This document shows positions 13,644-23,868 of a stretch of 64,000 nt of DNA, piece after piece. Within the stretch, counting starts at the first letter, position 1, and every line of letters starts with the position of its first letter. The stretch covers positions 124,001 to 188,000 of the forward strand of contig JAKIXB010000044.1 in assembly GCA_021642125.1 (NCBI GenBank), read 5' to 3'. Under the pieces are notes generated by a model, which was not told the origin of the DNA, did not search any database, and worked only from the letters and a program-made list of their open reading frames with translations. Both the position numbers and the translations under genes were made by a program. This DNA is from Nothophoma quercina. Its lineage: Eukaryota; Ascomycota; Dothideomycetes; Pleosporales; Didymellaceae.

Positions 13644-14152
13644 AGCCTGAGGCATCCTCGATCTTATCCACAAACCCGCAACAACCTCAGTATGTCTGCC
13701 CAGGAAGACAATCACTCGTTCTATGAGGCTGCAGCTACTTTTTGCTCGACCTCGAAATCCACCTTCGGAAGCTGTCCCTTCCGTTCTGTGCGTTGCTCCA
13801 GACCGTGGTGTTTTCGAAACAACAAGGGTGCCGCCAACACCTGCGACTCGGCCGCGACTCGCACCGCATCATCGAGTTCGACCACCACGACGAACACCAG
13901 TTTGACCTTGCCTTGCAGCGGAGCCAAGCGAGCCAAGATGTTCTGCAATTGTTCCACAATGCGTTTCCGTACCTGCGCCAAGACGACATACGAAGTCTGC
14001 GGGGCGGAAGAGGCGCCTTTCAAAAGGTCTTGATCATAAGCTGCAGTACGACTTCTTGTCAGCTGGAACTCTATCTCTTCTTGGACTCCTTGTCTCTCTT
14101 GTATCTGCTGCTTGTCTGCTGGTCAGCTGTCTACCTTCTCTTCTCTTCCTAA
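13640..14152 (+). CDS. Candidate small spliced gene overlapping the YwbE gene stop, 155 aa, unknown function
   Basis: A proposed model, not a recognised family. The ATG at 13640 overlaps the TGA of the YwbE gene (ATGA). Exons are 13640-13689 and 13735-14152, separated by a 45-nt intron with donor GTATGT and acceptor GCTGCAG. This joins MKPEASSILSTNPQQPH to YFLLDLEIHLRKLSL in one continuous frame of 156 codons. The second exon has GC-rich third positions and amphipathic runs (DLALQRSQASQDVLQLF). The last 30 residues are hydrophobic (LYLFLDSLSLLYLLL). Alternatives are a 3'-UTR artefact, or an exon used only in an alternative transcript of the YwbE gene. Confidence 0.38.
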
Positions 14153-14176
14153 TCTAGATTTCGCTTGCCGTACAAG

Positions 14177-15182
14177 ATGAGGTTCTCCAACAAATTGGCT
14201 GTCGCCATCTTGGCTCTGTCTGGTGTCGAAGCTCTTTCGATCCCTTCTCGTAATACAGTGGTATGCATGGTTTTGTTCAAACTGACTGTTGATCTTACGA
14301 AACGTCGATACTAACAGAACTCATCAGAACGCCATCTCCAAGACCTATACCTTCTCTCCTGTCAGACGCCAACTTGAGATTGGTGGTCTTACCCTCGGCG
14401 GTCCAGATGGTGGCATTAGCGGCGGCGGTCTCAAGCTCGGTGGAAAAGGCGGAAAAGAAGGTGCAGCTGGCGCAGCCGGAGCAGCAGGCAACGGCACCAT
14501 GACCGCAGGCGCTGAGCCCAAGGCTGGAAAGGGCGGTGCGATGGAGGCCGGAGCCGGCGCTGCTGGCAACAGGACCACTACTGCTACTGAGCCTGCAGCA
14601 GCAAAAGAGAGTAAGGCACCAGCGGCCGCAGGAGAAGGCGCCGCGGCAAAGGAGAGCGCTGCGCCCAAAAACCCAGCGGCCGGCGCAGAAGAGCCTGCCG
14701 CTGCGAAAGAAAGTGCTGCACCGAAGACTGCAGAGCCAGCTGCTGCCGGTAAGGGCGCTGCAGCGAAAGAGAGTGCAGCACCTAAGGCATCCGAGCCTGC
14801 TGCTGCCGAACCCGCCGCCGCAAAGGAGACACCAGCGCCCAACCCCGCCTCTTCTGGCGCCGCAGGAACGGAGTCTCAACCTGGTCGCGCAGAAGGTGAT
14901 GCTGCGCGGGCTGAGGCTGAAGCCGAAGCCGCTGCTGCGAAGGGCGAGAAGCCCGCTGCAGGCGCTGCTGGTGGGGAGAAGTCGGAGGGCGTAAAGGCAA
15001 CACAAGAGGCGGAGCAATTCTCTGAGGAGGCTGGCATCACGCTCGGCAAGGATGGCAATGCGCAGAATCTGGGTGGTGATTTGGGCATCACGAAGGGAAG
15101 CGATGGCTCGACGAGTGTAGGTGGCAAGAGCGGGATCAACGTCGCTGCTGATGGCACGGCTACGCTCAAGGGCAATGAATAG
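14177..15182 (+). CDS. Secreted Ala/Glu/Lys/Pro-rich repeat protein, 312 aa
   Basis: Unrecognised secreted protein. Exons are 14177-14260 and 14328-15182. The 67-nt intron has donor GTATGC, branch CTAAC and two nearby AG acceptors, of which the second keeps the frame. An apparent signal peptide MRFSNKLAVAILALSGVEAL begins the product. Next comes a Gly-rich segment (GLTLGGPDGGISGGGLKLGG), then about 170 residues of degenerate repeats built on AAAKESAAPK. Three Gly-rich C-terminal repeats of 14-17 residues follow at about 263-312 (GITLGKDG.., GITKGSDG.., GINVAADG..). No cysteines are seen in the mature part. It has no catalytic signature and may be a cell-wall-associated or extracellular matrix protein (inference). 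The antisense strand is also open because of the repeat composition and is not a gene. Confidence 0.75.
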
Positions 15183-15400
15183 GCTGGAGGAAGTCAATGG
15201 TAATCCACGACTAGTATAGTGTTTCATTGTTAGGCCTGGTGGCTACCAAAACTGTTCTGTCGCAAGAATCTATGCTGAATCCAAACCCAGGGTATCTCCA
15301 GTGCCTGTACGCCTGGAACGCCATCGCTAAAAATGCTGCAAAGTGCGCACAAGTCGTAGCTAACCTGCTCTCTCTTCACCAAAGTATATAACAATCCACT

Positions 15401-16469
15401 TCACACGTCCAGCCACTCCGCAACAGGAGCCGTTGGCTTTTTAGCAGCCCTCCATGCAGCACTGAGCATCTCGCATCGCTCCCTGTTCGTTTTCCAAACC
15501 TCATGTAGGCTCTCAACGGACTGGCCCGGGAAGTGGGCAAGCATGGGCTCGTATCCCTTCTTGCGGATAACCTTGAACTTCCAGAAGCTCAGGAGGTTGT
15601 CGTCGTCCCAATCGTTGATACCACGGGGCGATGAGATCTTCGGAGGAGTGCTGTCTGGAACGTTCTCGTAGTCATCGGCGGTAGCCATCTGTGCTTGCGG
15701 AGCGTCTAGCAGGTACTCGTCGTCGAGCTCATACTCGCCGTCGATGTCGGAGGAAGGCTGGCCGGTCGTGGCGCGCTGCATATAGAGTAAGCCATGGTCG
15801 TGGAGGTAGCCTAAGAGACCTACACTGCCTGAGGGAGGCGCTTGGAGAAGGCCAGATACTGCCGGAGCCGACTGCTGAGCAGTGCTACGACTGGATGAAG
15901 TGGCTCTAGTCGCCAGACCTGAAGGGACTGGGAGATCATCGGGAAACGGCTCGTCACCCTCACTATCGGCCTGCTCTTGGAGGCCCGCCTGCGCCGCCTG
16001 AGCCCTCGGCGCACCGCACCCTTGCCAGAGCTTGGTTTGGCGCTCCTGCTGTTGCGCGTTGGGTCTCCTGCTTAGTACACGCGCCTCGTTGGTGAAGATG
16101 TGCCTGCCGTGGTTGTGAACACGCCAGGACTCTTCACCATCCTCCGCATCGAAAGGTCCTGCTGCTACTCGAAAGTCAGTGAGTGGAAGTCAAGAGCAAT
16201 TGTACAAAGCTACTGAGCGAAAAGTGACGAACTAGAGAGGATAGACACATACGTCCTATATAGTCCAGAGGATCCTGCGGTCCCCAGTAACGGGGATCTC
16301 GAGCCGTTGGTGGAAACATGGAGCCCTCCATGAGCATGCCAGCAGGGTAACCTGCTTGTTCCCAGTCACCGTTGGTAGCAATAACCTCGCCGATGATAGT
16401 GTCCTGGTTGGTGAATCTGACGTCGTCGGTGGCAGTGGACCCATGTGCCTTGCTGTCGGAGGTTGACAT
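15401..16469 (-). CDS. Hypothetical protein with a Trp-rich C-terminal helical domain, 326 aa
   Basis: No family recognised. Exons are 16253-16469 and 15401-16164; the 88-nt intron (donor GTATGT) ends in tandem CAG/TAG acceptors, so the exact junction may vary by one or two codons. The N-terminus has an aromatic/Pro motif (MFPPTARDPRYWGPQDPLDY). The middle is Gln/Ala/Ser-rich and disordered. The last 60 residues (DDDNLLSFWKFKVIRKKGYE, then SVESLHEVWKTNRERCEML) form a basic, Trp-containing helical segment reminiscent of MADF/Myb-like DNA-binding folds, which is a visual analogy only. No signal peptide or membrane span. Confidence 0.65.
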
Positions 16470-17277
16470 CTTGAAAATAGAGTCAATTGGGTGGATGCAG
16501 GGGAGGATTGGGCGTTCAGATTTGCAAGGTTGAGGTCGTCAAGCAGGTAAGGAGAAGAAGAGGCGGTGGACGAAAAAGAATTTCATACGTCGTGTGTGCG
16601 AACGTGCCAGTGAATGGCAGCGTTGGCGTCATTGTCACGTCTTTTTATAAGGCAAAGGTGAAAGGAGGTAGGTGCAGATGGTGGCAGTCACTCGGAAGCA
16701 TATTCACCTTACTCTGTCAGCTCCACGGTGAAGGATGGTGAGCTCTTTATAGAAACTTTTGAGTCAAGTTTGCTGATGTAGTCATGAGCCCATATCGCAG
16801 ATTATGTGAGTTGACAAGCTAAGTGAGCAATCAGGTGCCGCGACGCATCAGTCTCGGACTGTTTGTAGTACTCCACAAAGCACTGCATTGTCTATGTTGG
16901 ATTAGACCGAAGTACGTTGCTGTTAGACATGTGTAGTATCTGCGCTGCTGATTTGTCTTAAATCGAAGGTGAGGTACCATGGATAGCCATGTCACGAATG
17001 ACTTGATTTCTCTCAAAGACTCCGAGGCGTATGCTCGCGAGAAGCTGCTTCTACTTGTGGAATGATAAGGTGATGTATCTGGATCCATCTGCAATTTCAT
17101 TGAAATTCTGTCATTAGTGCCGCCGTTGCTCTGGCTATACCTGGCACGTCAACTTTACTTCACTTCACTTCATCTTAAGTCGTCCTCGCACAGACCACAG
17201 CAAGTACCTTTGGATTGTACATATTGGCATATCCACGCACTCTCTGCATCATAACAATCGACTCATCCTGGCACAGC
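16470..17277. other. Gene-poor stretch, promoter of the 15.4-16.5 kb gene and beyond
   Basis: Contains the start of the neighbouring minus-strand gene's promoter. A short CACTT/CTTCA microsatellite-like run lies near 17155-17172. Frames on both strands are short; none recognised. Confidence 0.4.
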
Positions 17278-18131
17278 ATGCAAGCGACCGACGGCAGCAG
17301 CTCAGGCGCTCGCAGTGCGCTCATAGCCATGTCTGGAGACCTGAAGCTTCCTCCAATCGTCCTGGCTAGAGCACTCGAGTATGCGTTCGACAATCTGTCC
17401 ACCTTTCTCAACGCCGGACAAGCTGTCGGCTTCGGTATTATACGCCAAGGTTATTGTGTGAACATACAGATCCTTGAGTTTGCGCTGCAGAGGCTGAGAC
17501 TACACTTTGGAGGTACGTCTGATTCAAGATGAAAGACAGAGCATACTGACCATTCGAAAGAGATCCTGAGTGCACCAACTGTGCAGCACACCTCGTTGGG
17601 ACATTGGTTCGCACAATCCTCTACAAGAAGATACGGACAGCCTCCATGCGGAACGACGGTTGCTCCAGTCCGACTCAGGCCGGTTGCGACAGCACATGTC
17701 TTCCAAGTCTCAAACACCGACGACGGCCATCGCTCTCCTCCTGCGGCGTCTTGGTCAACGCCGCAGTGCAGGCAGTCCGGACACTCGACACAGACATCGA
17801 GCTCAATAATCGACACTGTGAAAGTCAAGGTGGGCTCCGACGGAGTTCGTCATGGTGCTTCTCGATGAAAATACACGAAAGCCGATCCCGAAGGAATAGT
17901 GTAATACATGTCATAGCATTTGAGTTCTGTCAGTGAAATGCTTGGCTTGGAGAACACATACTAACGATGTCCAAAGACGAACTTTATGAGTGGAAGAAGC
18001 TGGCTAGCCACACCAAGACAACGAACGGCAAAGCAAGGCATGGAGCTGTCATGCTCGCTTGCGAGGCTGACCCATGTATACTAGAGATAAACAACTGCTG
18101 CCCAACGCGAGGCCGCTTTAACAACTGGTAG
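17278..18131 (+). CDS. Candidate three-exon gene, 251 aa, unknown function
   Basis: Proposed from splice signals. Exons are 17278-17512, 17563-17928 and 17977-18131. The first intron (50 nt) has donor GTACGT and a TACTGAC branch site. The second (48 nt) has donor GTCAGT, a perfect TACTAAC branch site and acceptor AAAG. The summed frame is 252 codons. Exon 1 encodes an amphipathic helical stretch (LARALEYAFDNLSTFLNAGQ). Exon 2 is Cys/Arg/Ser-rich and includes VLVNAAVQAVRTLDTDIEL. Exon 3 encodes YELYEWKKLASHTKTTNGKA. The pattern recalls the regulatory C-terminal parts of fungal Zn2Cys6 factors, but no zinc cluster is present, so it could be a decayed relic. Another acceptor two bases upstream would shift exon 2 into a shorter frame. 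Confidence 0.38.
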
Positions 18132-19495
18132 GCCGTGAATGCCAATGGGAGGTCTCATTCTGGAGATTCGTATCACCAGCGGGGTATTCTGCAATCTCTT
18201 GATTGCCTTGCAGCACATATGCAAGTGAGCAATACATTCTGTTATCGATTGCGGCGTTGCATAGCCGGTCTTGGCCAGTGGTAAAGCTCCGATACATCTG
18301 CCAGCAGAGACGAAGGTTATCGGAAAGCTGCAGCTGCCATGTGCATGTGACGACGAGGTGCAATTTTGGCAGTCAATCGAGGAACAGCCTGCAGGGTTGT
18401 GACGAAGGAGTGCTGTATGACCTGTAGTGCTAGGACAAGCTCTCAGCCGCACCTGTACCAATACCAAGAACGGGGGCCTGATTATGCAGCTCCCCGTATC
18501 CCTAGATCCCAGATTGGCAGCTGAACCTAATCGGTGTTTGGAGTGATAGCGCGTGCATGTGACTGAGGCTGTCAGCTCTCGCTACAATTGCTTTGCGAGT
18601 GCTCTCATATCGGTTGCCGTTCCACTTTGTATCGACCCGCATAGTGATCCCTGAAAATACAATTTGGACCCGTTCGTCAAGCGGCTTGTGACTCGCATGC
18701 ATTGCATGAGGTGGGTGTTAGAACTCGTGTTCAACCGTCTCTGGGCTGAGGCGCGGAAGTCCAGCCGGGATGGGATCGCTTATGGAACCAATCAGTGACC
18801 GGTGAATTGAAGACCCTGGCTTTAGCACCTTATTTCCCGCTTGCGCCTTTCAACACTACGAACCGCCATTCTTGGCCTTCGTCTCCAAGGCATCAACTCT
18901 CCTATCGTCGTAAGTCTTACGCTTCAGAGTCTCATGTGGCTGTTCACTAGCCGTACCTTGCACACTTAGCGCTGTTTTATTCACAGCAACCTTGATCCAT
19001 ATACTCGCGGACGGCGATGTCAGGCCGCCACTACGCTTCGCCTTGCTGTAGCCACGATGTGAAAGCTTCGCAGCATCGCGATCCATTCGTGCAACGGGAG
19101 CCTCTATGGAGATCCGCCGATCTGCCGTGGCTTGAGGCTCGCAAGGCCCAACCATCTGGACGTCCTTGTGATGCTGGGCCTTCCAGATCTGTAACCGAAC
19201 GTAAGTTCACCATGCCGACAACAGGCAAGCCCTTCTTGTGAGAATGATGCTACGGGACGCTCGCATCAGCCTTCTATCTTTTGGAGTGTAAAGCGTCGGA
19301 AGCCCGTGAATTCAGAGCGCACTGCAGGTCGACTTGTTGCATTTGAATGCCTGCATGTCTGCTTGGTTTTGTGCGTCTATAAGATCCTCTGATTATAGCC
19401 AGTGTCATTGGTCCTCGTTATCAATTCGTATCACTCATCTTTAACTTGGTTTTCCCCTCCCACTCCCGCGGTCTATACACTTCAAAGGCCTCAGC
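18132..19495. other. Gene-poor stretch upstream of the peroxidase gene
   Basis: Open frames on both strands are short. The best is minus 18856-19155 (99 codons from an ATG), which shows no recognisable features. The right end is the peroxidase promoter, with a CT-rich tract close to the start codon. No gene could be supported with confidence. Confidence 0.4.
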
Positions 19496-22400
19496 ATGTT
19501 ATGGGCGACACCAGCAGCGGGTGCACTCCTGCTTAATCTGCTTCAGGAAGGAGCTACAGCAGCTCCGACTTGGCCAGCATCTACCGACGAGCTAGAAGAC
19601 CTGCTTTATGTCAACTCTGGCTACCGGGCGCGCGGGTTCGCATCGCCTGTCATACCATGTTCGAGTGGTGACGGTGCAGATCGTAATTCTGCGGCTGAAT
19701 GGATCCGCACTGCTTTTCACGACATGGCTTCAGCCAACGTTAATACCGGAGCCGGGGGACTTGATGCTTCAATTCTCTACGAATTAGCTAGCGCTGAGCA
19801 TGTGGGTGCTGCTTTCCGCAATACCCTTACAAGATATGCGCCTTTCTACTCAAGTCGCACATCACTTACAGATCTTATCGCTGCGGGTGTCTACAGTGCA
19901 ACAAGATCTTGCGGCGGGCCTGTAGTACCTGTGCGAGGTGGACACAAGGATGCAACACAAGCAGGAGCGTCTGCTCAGATTCCCGACGCAGCAAATGCGA
20001 TTGGCATCTTCAGAAACCAATTCACCCGCATGGGGTTTTCAGGTGTCAACAACACCGAGATGATCCAACTCGTTGCATGTGGTCACACTCTAGGGGGTGT
20101 GCACGCTGCTGAGCAACCCAATATCATCAACTCCGGAGAGTTTCCCAACAATTATGCGCATTTCGACACCTCGGTGGCAGGTTTTGACAACAATATCGCT
20201 ACAGAATTCCTCTCTGGCAACACCAAGGACCCCATGGTTTTTGGCAAAGCGTACAATGCGAACAATCGAGGACGAGACTCAGATCGCAGGATCTACAACT
20301 CGGATGGCAACATTACCGTGCGAGCCATGTCAGATCCCCAAACATTCAACAGCATGTGCGCGGCTGTGTTCCAGAAGATGATTGAGACCGTACCCAGGGG
20401 TATAATGCTCACGGATGTCGTCACACCCTACGACGTCAAGCCATACGATGTTCAGTTGACCCTGTTAGATGGAGGTGCATCTCTTGGATTCACCGGTGAG
20501 ATAAGAGTCAGAACAAACTCGAGATCTGTCAACAAGGTGCAACTCATCTTCAAGGATCGGACCGGCGCCACTTCTTCCACGCCAATTGATACCACCCTTA
20601 TGGGGAGCTCCACGGGGTTCGATGACAGCTTTTCGTACTACGGCTTCTCAACAAAGCTTTCGGTCGATAGCTCTATCTCATCCTTCAACGTTGCGATCAA
20701 TGGAGGCGAAACATTCACCAACAATGACAACGGATTTGCTGTCAATGACAACATCATCTTCCAGTCCCCACAAAGCTGCACAGATGGCTCCACACTTACT
20801 ATCGTCGCGGCTGTTCGCGACAGCAGTTTACCTAGCGTTCAGGTAGTCGCCAAAGTACCACGGGCAAGTCCCACCCCTGTTGCCAGTCTAGCAACCACCA
20901 CTGTGGCTATGGCATCTCAGTCTGCCGTTGGACCATATAAGCTGTACTCTGCGGATGCCTCTGCAGCTAATGCGGCGACGTTCGGTGTATTTGCGGGTGA
21001 CAACTCTGACAACTACAAGAATGTCAATGGTCTGGGCTCAATTTGTAAGCTCCTCGGCACGGCTACGACAACGCCTTCGCCTACACCAACGCCAATTCCG
21101 TCTGCATCTTCGGCTTTGGATACATCTGTGAGTCAGTCTTCAGCGACATCTGTGGCTCCATCTGCAACCCCGACTATACCACTCGACTACCAAGGGTGCT
21201 TTACCGACCCTGCCGGCAACCGTGCCCTTGCACCAGCTGAGCTAAAGGACGATGAGATGACAATCGAAAAGTGCGCTACTTTCTGCAATCCCTACAAGTT
21301 CTTTGGACTTGAGTACGGTCGCGAGTGTTGTGAGTCTCAGGAACTCGGCTCAACGATAATGTTGTTCTTACTCTCACTAGATTGCGGTAACACTCAGAAC
21401 GCAAAGAGCGTGTCAGCACCCTTTTCAGACTGCAATATGCCTTGCAAGGGCGACGCATCGCAAATATGCGGCGCTGGCCAGAGGATAAGTCTGTACAAGA
21501 CTGTAGGCTGGAACCCACCAATCAACCCTGTCATCGATGGGTACGAATACTTCGGATGCTATAGCGAGGCGACACCAAACCGCGCACTGGGAGATTCAAG
21601 CATGCAGAGCGACGGCATGACCGTCCAGATGTGTGCCACGTACTGTAAAGGATCCGCCTTCTTTGGTCTAGAAGTTGGAGTTGAATGCCGTAAGTGACCC
21701 GTCTCAAAGTCGATGCATGGATCAGTACTGATGTGCACAAGATTGCGGTGCCGAACTCAATGGAGGCAGCACTCCTGAACTTGAAGGCGATTGTTCGCTC
21801 CTTTGTCCTGGTAATCTCAAGACACTGTGCGGTGCAAGCCAGCGCCTGAATGTCTACAAGAACAGGAATCCACCAACATCGACCAGCACAGCTGCCCCGA
21901 GCCCAACGGCCAGCAAGCCCACACTTTCTGGCTATACTTACACAGGATGCGTTGTTGACACCCTCGACCCTCGACCTTTGAGCGCACAGATGACCTCTTC
22001 GGCAGACAATAGCTACGCCTCTTGCGCCCAATTCTGCACTGGCTACCCCTACTTCGGAGTTGAATATAGTAATGAGTGCTACTGCTCCTGGGTTCTTCCT
22101 ATAGCCATTGAGACCAAGCCCGATGTGGAATGCAACATGCCCTGCGCAGGCGCCTCAGGCCAAGCCTGCGGCGGCCCCAACCGCATGACGATCTTCAAGT
22201 CGAATGCCAACATCGCGATTCCTGTCAACCCTACTGTCACCGACTATGGTTACAAGGGCTGCTACACTGATCATATTTCCGACCGAGTGCTCACCACCTC
22301 GATCGATAGTAACGACGGCATGACTGTGGAACGCTGTGCCAGTGCGTGTGCTGGCAGCCACTACTTCGGTACCCAGTATGGCAGAGAATGTTACTGTGGC

Positions 22401-22583
22401 GATAGCTTCGTGGGAGACACAAAGATCGTGGACCAGCAGGAGTGCTCGACAAAGTGTGCAGGTAATGGCGAGGAATTCTGTGGCGCGTGGTCCAGACTGA
22501 GTCTGTACGAGAGTATGGAGCATGTCAATAGCACGGCTAGTGGTGAGATTGCGATAGATCCCAGTTATAAGTTGAGGCGGTAG
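19496..22583 (+). CDS. Secreted haem peroxidase with four C-terminal WSC domains, 994 aa
   Basis: Extracellular class II-like haem peroxidase fused to carbohydrate-binding WSC modules. Exons are 19496-21329, 21381-21689 and 21742-22583; both introns (51 and 52 nt) lie at equivalent positions in WSC1 and WSC2, just before the CG of the YCG/HCG motif. A hydrophobic N-terminus ending near ATAAPTW is a likely signal peptide. The catalytic domain has distal Arg71/His75 (RTAFHDM) and proximal His197 (LVACGHTLGGVH). Residues about 300-510 form a beta-rich domain without assignment, followed by a Ser/Thr/Pro linker. Four WSC domains then follow, each with a GC(F/Y/V) start, an FG(L/V/T)(E/Q)(Y/V) core and CNMPC- or C..C-type cysteines. 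The likely role is oxidative chemistry anchored to wall or plant polysaccharide (inference from domains). Confidence 0.93.
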
Positions 22584-22968
22584 ACGTTTTGCTGGGGATA
22601 AACCCGTATTGCTGAGTGTAGACGACCGTTCTCTACCGTAATATATAATGTTTCCACCTGCAAGGACTTGGATCGTTGATGTGGACGCGAGTACTCAAAA
22701 GGGTTAGTCTGTTCAAACTTGTGTACTGATACACCGAGCCATCTAACGATGCATCACTTTGTAGCTTTGGTTACAGCGTGCAATCGTCATTGTTCGCCCC
22801 TGTTATGAATGTACCATACTCTCATGGCGTCACCATTTTCGAGATCTTTAAAGACTGAAGATCCATAGCCACGCGCTAACGACCACCCTCTTTCAATCAA
22901 CTTTCATCTACTGACTACTACTACTAAAACTCCACAAGCTCCTCAAAACAAGCACAGCGACTAAGACC
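22584..22968. other. Intergenic downstream of the peroxidase gene
   Basis: Mostly the 3' flank of the peroxidase gene. No gene recognised. Confidence 0.4.
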
Positions 22969-23335
22969 ATGCTACCTCTCGGGCCTCCCGAATGAGATGC
23001 TCTACGATATCACTGGTAGACTGGACCAGCCTCGGATCACTTCGACGGTTGTCGTGCTGAAACAGCACCCGCGCCTCAAACCTGCTGGAGATCTCAGCCA
23101 ACACCACGCAAAGTTTAATACGATGTTTGAGGATCTCGCGCCCCTGCAGGCAGTATTGGAAGAGTTTAACATCCGTGTAGGCAACTAAGATCTCCCCCGA
23201 CTCCAGCGTTTCGCTCCCATGACCGACCTTCGTGGGTTCGCGCGTTTAAAGAAGCTCACGGCACCAGTTCAAGCTCTCTACTCTCCCAGCTATGGCGAAG
23301 GCTTGCTTGATCTACCTGAGATCGTAGCACTTTGA
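22969..23335 (+). pseudogene. Broken F-box protein gene fragment
   Basis: Reading from the ATG at 22969 gives only MLPLGPPE and a stop. One frame over, the sequence runs YLSGLPNEMLYDITGRLDQ, which has the LPxE(M/I)xxxI spacing of an F-box. It continues to IRVGN, hits a TAA at 23186-23188, then resumes in the same frame as DLPRLQRFAPMTDLRGFARL and YSPSYGEGLLDLPEI before a TGA at 23333-23335. That resumed segment resembles the central part of short Pleosporales F-box proteins (recalled family pattern). A single-base indel near the start plus an in-frame stop point to a decayed gene. No splice pair was found that would remove both defects. Confidence 0.6.
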
Positions 23336-23868
23336 CTACACACGCCGCATCTGGGAAGCTGCATAATTTCTTCTCTTGCTGTGTGCGTTGTGTGTGGCCC
23401 TTGGTCTGTTGTTAAAATTATGGTTGTTACTAACACAAGCGTTCGGATCCCCATTCCCAGTACGTTTAAGAACAGCAGGCTGATGAGCTTCAGCAACGTA
23501 AAGCGACATTTTCGATTGCAGGCAGAAGAGTGTTATGTAAACACCAGGAACAGTCGGCAGGTGACGTCGTTGGGTTCTGCGTCGTACATCTTGCATACGA
23601 AGATGGCCGAAGTTCGGCTTTTCGGGATTCGTGGATGGGAACAGAAAATCTTCAGGTCGGGTGTGCCGAGAGCCGATACACATCTTTACGAAGGGCCGAG
23701 AGCGCGAGAGACTGATTGTGAACTTCGAAAGAAGCAGGGAGCATGGGGATGATGGTGCGGCGTTATCCGCATGGAAAGGTTATAACATTGTAGTCGCAGG
23801 CGGTATATCCGCAGCGCTTTCCGCTAGTCGTACATGTTTTTTCAGTCGAGGCGTAAGGATAGCCGGAA
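23336..23868. other. Intergenic between F-box relic and rhomboid gene
   Basis: Short overlapping frames on both strands, none recognised. It may include further eroded F-box gene sequence, but nothing is legible. Confidence 0.35.

Noticed and set aside
14295..15227. 310-codon minus-strand frame over the Ala-rich secreted protein gene
   Set aside because: Ala/Lys/Glu/Pro repeats keep the opposite strand open; the translation is low-complexity and the sense strand has a signal peptide and splice signals.
18856..19155. 99-codon minus-strand frame with an ATG
   Set aside because: No motif, average composition and no neighbouring splice extension; too weak to call a gene.
19308..19333. GAATTC followed by CTGCAGGTCGAC, resembling a cloning polylinker
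   Set aside because: Only single restriction sites match, the flanks are ordinary and the order does not reproduce a common polylinker; chance occurrence is sufficient.
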